A stretch of 10,642 nucleotides of DNA from CAJCIY01 sp036379355. GTDB lineage: Bacteria > Actinomycetota > Actinomycetes > Mycobacteriales > CAJCIY01. The notes beneath the pieces were generated by a model. That model was not told the DNA's origin. It did not search any database and saw only the letters and a list, made by a program, of their open reading frames with translations. Below are positions 6,287 to 10,642 of this stretch, piece after piece (position 1 is the first letter of the stretch; each line of letters begins with the position of its first letter). The stretch covers positions 1 through 10,642 of the forward strand of contig DASVGV010000107.1 in NCBI GenBank assembly GCA_036379355.1, given 5' to 3'. The position numbers and the translations under genes are program-made.

Positions 6287-7185
6287 GGCTGCTGCACCAG
6301 CCACGCGAGCACTGCCTTCTGCGCGTGCAGGCGGTTCTCGGCCTGGTCGAAGACCACGGAGTGCGGGCCGTCGACGGCCGCCGCGCTGATCTCCTCACCG
6401 CGGTGGGCGGGCAGGCAGTGCATGACGAGCGCCTTCGGGTCCGCCACGGCGATCTTCTCCTCGTCGAGGGCGTACGGCAGGAACGGCCGGTGCCGCTCGG
6501 CGGCCTCGGCCTCCTGGCCCATCGACACCCACACGTCGGTGTAGAGGGCCCCGGCGCCCTCGCTCGCCGCAACCGGGTCGGTGAACTCGCGGACGCTGCC
6601 ACCGGTGCCGGCCGCGACCTTCTCTGCGGCGGCCACGACCTGCGGGTCGCAGGCGAACTCCGCGGGCGTGGCGACCCGCACGTGCAGCCCGGCCGTGGCC
6701 CCGGCGAGCAGCAGCGAGTGCGCCATGTTGTTGCCGTCACCGAGGTAGGTGAGGGTGAACCCGGCCAGCGTCCGCCCGTGCCGGCGCAGGGTCAGAAGGT
6801 CGGCCAGCGCCTGGCACGGGTGGCTGAGGTCGGACAGTGCGTTGACCACCGGAATGCTTGCGGCGGCGGCGATCCGCTCGAGCCGCTCGTGGGCACCGGT
6901 GCGCAGGACGATCGCGTCGACGTACCGGGACAGCACGCCGGCCGTGTCCTCGAGCGTCTCGCCGCGGCCGAGCTGCATGGTGGTCGCGTCGAGGACGACC
7001 GGCTGTCCGCCGAGCTGGCGTACCCCGACCTCGAACGAGACGCGCGTACGGGTCGAGGGCTTCTCGAAGATCAGCGCGACGGCCTTGCCCGCGAGCGCCT
7101 GGGGCAGCGGGCCGGTGGCCGCCTCGAGGATCGCCGCCTGCTCGGCCGGCGACAGGTCGGTGTCGTGCAACAGGTGCCGGGTCAC
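6283..7185 (-). CDS. argF: Ornithine carbamoyltransferase (anabolic)
   Basis: This enzyme makes citrulline from ornithine and carbamoyl phosphate; it is a cytoplasmic trimer. The 300-residue length is typical. The carbamoyl-phosphate site STRTR is at residues 44-48, within FEKPSTRTRVSFE. HPCQ (122-125), the ornithine-side DVWVSMG (217-223) and HCLP (256-259) are all intact; HCLP and SMG separate it from aspartate carbamoyltransferase. The GTG start at 7185 overlaps the argD stop (GTGA) and has GAGGG 6 bases upstream. The frame is open upstream across most of argD but does not encode family sequence there. Its place between argD and argR and next to argG supports the biosynthetic role over the catabolic deiminase-pathway enzyme. 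Confidence 0.97.
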   Translation of the reverse strand: MTRHLLHDTDLSPAEQAAILEAATGPLPQALAGKAVALIFEKPSTRTRVSFEVGVRQLGGQPVVLDATTMQLGRGETLEDTAGVLSRYVDAIVLRTGAHERLERIAAAASIPVVNALSDLSHPCQALADLLTLRRHGRTLAGFTLTYLGDGNNMAHSLLLAGATAGLHVRVATPAEFACDPQVVAAAEKVAAGTGGSVREFTDPVAASEGAGALYTDVWVSMGQEAEAAERHRPFLPYALDEEKIAVADPKALVMHCLPAHRGEEISAAAVDGPHSVVFDQAENRLHAQKAVLAWLVQQP

Positions 7186-8396
7186 GCCGCACCCTCGGGG
7201 ACGGCAAGGGTCGCGAGGACCCGGTCGAGCGCCAGGGGCAGGGCGGCGAGCACCTCGTGCACCTGCTCGGTGCTGAGGATCAGCGGCGGCGCGAGCCGGA
7301 TCCGGTCCGGGACGGCCGCGTTGACGAGCAGCCCGTGCTTGCGGCAGGCCGCCTCGACCGCCGGGGCCGCGGCGGCGGTGAGCTGCAGGCCGAGCCAGAG
7401 CCCGGCGCCGTCGACCCGGGAGACGAGGGGATGGTCGATGCCCTCCTCCAGCAGGGTCCCGACCTTGGTGACGTGCTCGAGCAGGCCCTCGCGCTCGATG
7501 GTGTCGAGGACGGCGAGCGCGGCCGCGGCGCAGACCGGGTTGCCGGCGAACGTGGAGCCGTGGGCGCCGGGCGTGAGCGCGGCCCGGGCCGGCTCCGTCA
7601 GGGCCACGCACGCGCCGATCGGCATGCCACCGCCGAGTCCCTTCGCCAGCGTCACCACGTCGGGGACGAGGTCGATCGCGTCGGCCTGGAACCCGAACCA
7701 GTGACCGGTACGGCCGATCCCGCCCTGGACCTCGTCGACCACGAGAAGCGCCCCCTGCTCGTCGCACACCGCGCGAACCGCGGTGAGGTAGCCGGCCGGG
7801 GGCGGGACGACACCCGCCTCCCCCAGCGTCGGCTCGAGGACGACGGCCGCCGTGCTGCCGGTCACCGCCGCCCGCATCGCGTCGAGGTCGCCGTACGGCA
7901 CGAACGACACGTCGTACGGGAAAGGGGCGAACGGCTCGCGCTTGGCGGGGTTCCCCGTGATCGACAGCGCGCCCATGGACCGGCCGTGGAAGGACCGCTC
8001 GGCGGCGACGATCCCGGTACGGCCGCGGTCGGCGCCGTACCGTCGGCAGATCTTGAGGGCGGCCTCCACCGCCTCGGTGCCCGAGTTGGTGAAGAAGACG
8101 CGCCCGTCGCCCGGCAGCAGCCCGGTAAGGCGCTCGGCGAGCGCGACCGCCGGCTCGTTGATGTACAGGTTCGAGGTGTGTCCCAGCACCTGCACCTGCT
8201 CGGTGACGGCGGCGACGACCGCCGGATGGGCGTGGCCGAGCGCGTTGACGGCGATGCCCGCGAGCAGGTCGAGGTAGCGGCGGCCCTCGGCATCCCACAC
8301 CTCGGCGCCGTCGCCGCGGACGAGCGCGAGCGGCGGCGTTCCGTACGTGTCGAGCATCACCCGCTGCCAGCGCTGCTGCAGATCTGCGGTGCTCAT
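7182..8396 (-). CDS. argD: Acetylornithine aminotransferase
   Basis: This PLP-dependent class III aminotransferase converts N-acetylglutamate semialdehyde and glutamate to N-acetylornithine and 2-oxoglutarate. The 404-residue protein has NSGTEAVEAALK (104-115) for cofactor phosphate binding, the FHGR segment (136-139) and DEVQGGIGRTG (221-231) with the PLP-nitrogen Asp. The Schiff-base Lys is K252 in AKGLGGG, and GSTFAGNP is at 280-287. The EPTLGEAGV segment (188-196) differs slightly from the common EP(I/V)QGE form, a mild substitution. The ATG at 8396 has an exceptionally strong ribosome-binding site. Some relatives also act on succinyl-diaminopimelate, which cannot be excluded, but the operon points to arginine. 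It is followed directly by argF. Confidence 0.97.
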   Translation of the reverse strand: MSTADLQQRWQRVMLDTYGTPPLALVRGDGAEVWDAEGRRYLDLLAGIAVNALGHAHPAVVAAVTEQVQVLGHTSNLYINEPAVALAERLTGLLPGDGRVFFTNSGTEAVEAALKICRRYGADRGRTGIVAAERSFHGRSMGALSITGNPAKREPFAPFPYDVSFVPYGDLDAMRAAVTGSTAAVVLEPTLGEAGVVPPPAGYLTAVRAVCDEQGALLVVDEVQGGIGRTGHWFGFQADAIDLVPDVVTLAKGLGGGMPIGACVALTEPARAALTPGAHGSTFAGNPVCAAAALAVLDTIEREGLLEHVTKVGTLLEEGIDHPLVSRVDGAGLWLGLQLTAAAAPAVEAACRKHGLLVNAAVPDRIRLAPPLILSTEQVHEVLAALPLALDRVLATLAVPEGAA

Positions 8397-8408
8397 GACT
8401 CCTCCTCC
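8397..8408 (-). promoter_or_regulatory. Strong ribosome-binding site before argD
   Basis: The minus strand reads GGAGGAGGAGTC immediately before the argD ATG, with GGAGG 7 bases from the start. It is the best Shine-Dalgarno in the window and sits at the only junction of the operon without a stop/start overlap, so argD probably initiates independently instead of by coupling. Confidence 0.8.
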
Positions 8409-8439
8409 GTGCCGATCCTCGTCCGGTGACCGTCGCCGC

Positions 8440-9315
8440 TCACGGGACGACCATCGTGCCGACGCCCTCGTCGGTGACGACCTCGAGCAGCAGCGCGTGC
8501 GGGACCCGGCCGTCCAGGACGTGGGCCGCGGGGACGCCACCCCGGACGGCGCGCAGGCAGGCCTCCATCTTCGGCACCATGCCGGTGGACAGGTCCGGCA
8601 GCAGCTTCTCGAGCTCGTCGCCGTCGAGCCGGCTGATCACCTCGGTGCTGGCCGGCCAGTCGGCGTACAGGCCCTCGACGTCGGTGAGCAGCACGAGCTT
8701 CTCGGCCTCGAGCGCGACGGCCAGGGACGCCGCCGCGGTGTCGGCGTTCACGTTGTAGACCTCCCCGTCGGCGCTCCGGGCCACGGTGGCCACGACCGGG
8801 ATCTGCCCGGCGTCGAGCAGCGCGGTGACCGCGTCGGTACGGACCGCCGAGACGTCGCCGACGAAGCCGATGTCGACCTCCGCGCCGTCGACGATGCCGG
8901 GCCGCCGGACGGCGGTGAGCAGGTGCGCGTCCTCGCCGGACAGGCCGACCGCGAACGGGCCGTGCACGTTGAGCGCGCCGACGACGTCGCGGTTCACCTG
9001 ACCGACGAGCACCATGCGGACGACCTGCATCGTCTCGGCTGTCGTGACCCGCAGGCCCCCCGCGAACTCGCTGTCGAGGCCGAGCCGGTCGAGGTGTGCG
9101 CTGATCTGCGGCCCGCCCCCGTGCACCACGACCGGCTTCAGCCCGGCATAGCGCAGGAACACGACGTCCTGGGCGAAGGCAGCGGCCAGGTCCGGCGACG
9201 TCATGGCATGACCGCCGTACTTGATCACGACGGTACGGCCGTGGAAGCGCTCCAGCCACGGCAGCGCGGAGGTGAGCACCTCGGCGCGCTGGAGGGCGGC
9301 GTCGAGGCGGGTCAC
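8440..9315 (-). CDS. argB: Acetylglutamate kinase, arginine-sensitive type
   Basis: This enzyme phosphorylates N-acetylglutamate with ATP, the committed and usually feedback-controlled step. The 291-residue amino-acid-kinase-fold protein has K32 in VIKYGGHAM, the glycine loop HGGGPQ (65-70), FAGGLRVT (84-91), YNVNAD (187-192), TDVEGL (211-216) and K249 in STGMVPKMEA. The ~25 residues before the first strand form the extra N-terminal helix of arginine-inhibited kinases. The C-terminal HALLLEVVTDEGVGTMV (273-289) matches their arginine-binding signature, so I infer inhibition by arginine. The GTG start at 9315 overlaps the argJ stop (GTGA) and has GGAG 8 bases upstream. The upstream open frame lies within argJ and is a shadow. 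Confidence 0.97.
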   Translation of the reverse strand: MTRLDAALQRAEVLTSALPWLERFHGRTVVIKYGGHAMTSPDLAAAFAQDVVFLRYAGLKPVVVHGGGPQISAHLDRLGLDSEFAGGLRVTTAETMQVVRMVLVGQVNRDVVGALNVHGPFAVGLSGEDAHLLTAVRRPGIVDGAEVDIGFVGDVSAVRTDAVTALLDAGQIPVVATVARSADGEVYNVNADTAAASLAVALEAEKLVLLTDVEGLYADWPASTEVISRLDGDELEKLLPDLSTGMVPKMEACLRAVRGGVPAAHVLDGRVPHALLLEVVTDEGVGTMVVP

Positions 9316-10457
9316 GTCGTGTACTCCGAGTTCAGGCGGACGTACTCGGTGGTCAGGTCGGTGGTCCAGACGTGGGCGCGGGCGGATCCGGCCCGCAGGT
9401 CGACCGTGATCGTGACGTCCCGGGGAGTCAGGTCGACGAGGGCACCGGTCGGGGAACCCTTGTCGCACAAGACGATCCCGTTCATCGCCACGCTGACGTC
9501 GTCGGGCTCGAACACCGCTTCGGTCAGGCCGAAGGCGGCAACCACGCGCCCCCAGTTCGGGTCGCCACCGGCGAGCGCGGTCTTGACCAGCGCGTTGCGG
9601 CCGACCGCACGGGCCACGTCGAGCGCATCAGCGTCGGTCCGGGCGCCCACCACCTCCACCACCACCTGCTTGCTGGCGCCCTCGGCGTCCGCGACCAGCT
9701 GGAGCGCGAGGTCTCGGCAGACGTCGTGGACCGCAGCGGCGAAGCCGTCCACGTCGGGCGTGACGCCGGACGCGCCGGAGGCCAGCAGGAGCACGGTGTC
9801 GTTGGTCGAGATGCAGCCGTCGACGTCGACGCGGTCGAAGGTCACCGCGGTGGCGGCGCGCAGGGCCGCGTCGAGCTGGGCCGCGCCGGCGACCGCATCG
9901 GTCGTGATCACGACGAGCATGGTCGCCAAGGCCGGTGCCAGCATGGCGGCCCCCTTGGCCATGCCACCGACGCTCCATCCGTCGCGCCGTACGACGGCCT
10001 CCTTGGAGACGGTGTCGGTCGTCATGATCGCCACGGCAGCGTCCGCCCCGCCGTCGACGGACAGGCTGCTCGCCACCACGGGGATGCCGGCCAGCAGTCT
10101 CGGCATCGCCACCGGGACGCCGATCACCCCGGTCTGGCAGACGCCGACGTCCGCCGCGGAGATCTCGAGGGCCGCGGCGACGGCCTCCGCGGTGGCGTGG
10201 ACGTCGGCGAACCCCTGCGGGCCGGTGAAGGCGTTGGCGCTGCCGGAGTTGAGGACCACGGCCCGCATCCGGCCGTCGGCGAGCACCTGCCTGGTCCAGG
10301 GCACCGCCGCGGCGACGACCCGGTTGCGCGTGAAGACTCCGGCAGCAGCGTCGAGCGGACCGTCGTTCACCACCAGGGCGAGGTCGGGCTTGCCGCTGGC
10401 CTTGAGGCCGGCCGTGTGGCCGGCGGCCCGAAAGCCCTGCGCGGCGGTGACGCTCAC
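9312..10457 (-). CDS. argJ: Glutamate N-acetyltransferase / ornithine acetyltransferase
   Basis: This enzyme transfers acetyl from N-acetylornithine to glutamate, releasing ornithine and recycling the acetyl group; some family members also use acetyl-CoA. The 381-residue protein is made as a precursor that self-cleaves into two chains. The cleavage motif KGAAMLAPALATML is present, with the nucleophile Thr179 in ATML. The oxyanion-hole TG pair lies in CQTGVIG (107-113), where relatives commonly have a Ser-Thr-Gly form. DGCISTNDTV (213-222), AEGASK (258-263) and GGDPNWGR (297-304) are intact, and the protein ends in the typical NSEYTT. The GTG at 10457 overlaps the argC stop (GTGA), and the conserved N-terminus follows (VSVTAAQGFRAAGHTAGLK). 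The ribosome-binding site is weak, suggesting coupling. Whether it is mono- or bifunctional cannot be told from sequence. Confidence 0.97.
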   Translation of the reverse strand: MSVTAAQGFRAAGHTAGLKASGKPDLALVVNDGPLDAAAGVFTRNRVVAAAVPWTRQVLADGRMRAVVLNSGSANAFTGPQGFADVHATAEAVAAALEISAADVGVCQTGVIGVPVAMPRLLAGIPVVASSLSVDGGADAAVAIMTTDTVSKEAVVRRDGWSVGGMAKGAAMLAPALATMLVVITTDAVAGAAQLDAALRAATAVTFDRVDVDGCISTNDTVLLLASGASGVTPDVDGFAAAVHDVCRDLALQLVADAEGASKQVVVEVVGARTDADALDVARAVGRNALVKTALAGGDPNWGRVVAAFGLTEAVFEPDDVSVAMNGIVLCDKGSPTGALVDLTPRDVTITVDLRAGSARAHVWTTDLTTEYVRLNSEYTT

Positions 10458-10642
10458 GGCCAGACGCCGTCGGCGATCAGGCCTGCGGTCTCGCCCAGCC
10501 CGAGCGCGAGGTTCAGGCACTGGATCGCCTGTCCGGCGGCGCCCTTGACCAGGTTGTCCAAGGCGCACGTGACAACGGCACGTCCGGCGCTGTCGTCGAC
10601 GGTGACCTGCAGCTGCGCGCCGTTTCCCCCGAGCGTCGCGCC
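10454..10642 (-). CDS. argC: N-acetyl-gamma-glutamyl-phosphate reductase, C-terminal 62 residues (partial)
   Basis: This is the 3' end of a gene that enters from the right edge; the start and the catalytic Cys are outside the window. ArgC reduces N-acetylglutamyl phosphate to the semialdehyde with NADPH. I translated the 62 visible codons from the minus strand. They contain GGNGAQLQVTVDD, then the hallmark C-terminal segment CALDNLVKGAAGQAIQ, which belongs to the family's C-terminal domain, and then LNLALGL. The protein ends in ADGVWP before TGA. This stop overlaps the argJ GTG start, and argC-argJ-argB order is standard, which supports the call. The operon promoter and ARG box should lie upstream of the missing 5' end. 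Confidence 0.93.
   Translation of the reverse strand, partial: GATLGGNGAQLQVTVDDSAGRAVVTCALDNLVKGAAGQAIQCLNLALGLGETAGLIADGVWP

Noticed and set aside
4272..6740. 822-codon minus-strand frame that might suggest an ArgG fusion protein
   Set aside because: The upstream ~340 codons are out-of-frame readings of argR and argF; ArgG starts at 5711 with an ATGA overlap.
6283..8298. 671-codon minus-strand frame that might suggest an ArgF fusion
   Set aside because: The upstream part is argD in the wrong frame; the GTG at 7185 gives a normal 300-residue ArgF.
8347..10548. 733-codon open frame on the plus strand across argB and argJ
   Set aside because: It is antisense to clearly recognisable genes, has no family-like sequence and follows from very high GC with few stop codons.

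Overview
This window comes from a high-GC actinobacterium. Evidence: the coding DNA is strongly GC-rich, several genes start with GTG or TTG, the partial 16S rRNA reads as actinobacterial, the rRNA promoters have the TTGAC(C/G) / TAGNNT form seen in actinomycetes, and the rRNA leader carries the actinobacterial boxA-like element. The order or family cannot be fixed from this sequence alone. Every gene lies on the minus strand, so transcription runs from high to low coordinates.

Layout in the direction of transcription: argC (last 62 codons only, cut by the window edge), argJ, argB, argD, argF, argR, argG, argH, then mpg (alkyladenine-type DNA glycosylase) and tyrS (tyrosyl-tRNA synthetase), followed by a 468-base rRNA leader and the first ~540 bases of a 16S rRNA gene that runs off the left edge. 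From argC to tyrS the genes are almost seamless. Five junctions are GTGA and one is ATGA (4-base stop/start overlaps), argG/argH overlaps by 8 bases and argH/mpg by 19 bases. The only real gap is 43 bases between argB and argD.

The arg genes encode arginine biosynthesis from glutamate in its acetyl-recycling form. ArgJ transfers acetyl from acetylornithine to glutamate. ArgB phosphorylates N-acetylglutamate, ArgC reduces the acyl phosphate, ArgD transaminates the semialdehyde, ArgF makes citrulline, and ArgG and ArgH convert citrulline to arginine. ArgR is the arginine-responsive repressor. ArgB keeps the N-terminal helix and the C-terminal signature of arginine-inhibited kinases, so feedback at both enzyme and gene level is expected. 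The ArgR operator would normally lie upstream of argC, outside the window. mpg and tyrS look like the tail of the same transcript.

The leader between tyrS and 16S holds two well-formed promoters with identical 18-base spacers, a boxA-like antitermination element, several stem-loops and an imperfect direct repeat. The -35 box of the upstream promoter contains the tyrS stop codon. I see no intrinsic terminator between tyrS and the rRNA genes. I see no mobile element, CRISPR array, tRNA, phage or defence gene, and no undescribed system. This is a conserved housekeeping region whose main points of interest are its packing, the type of ArgG, and the arg-mpg-tyrS-rRNA junction.
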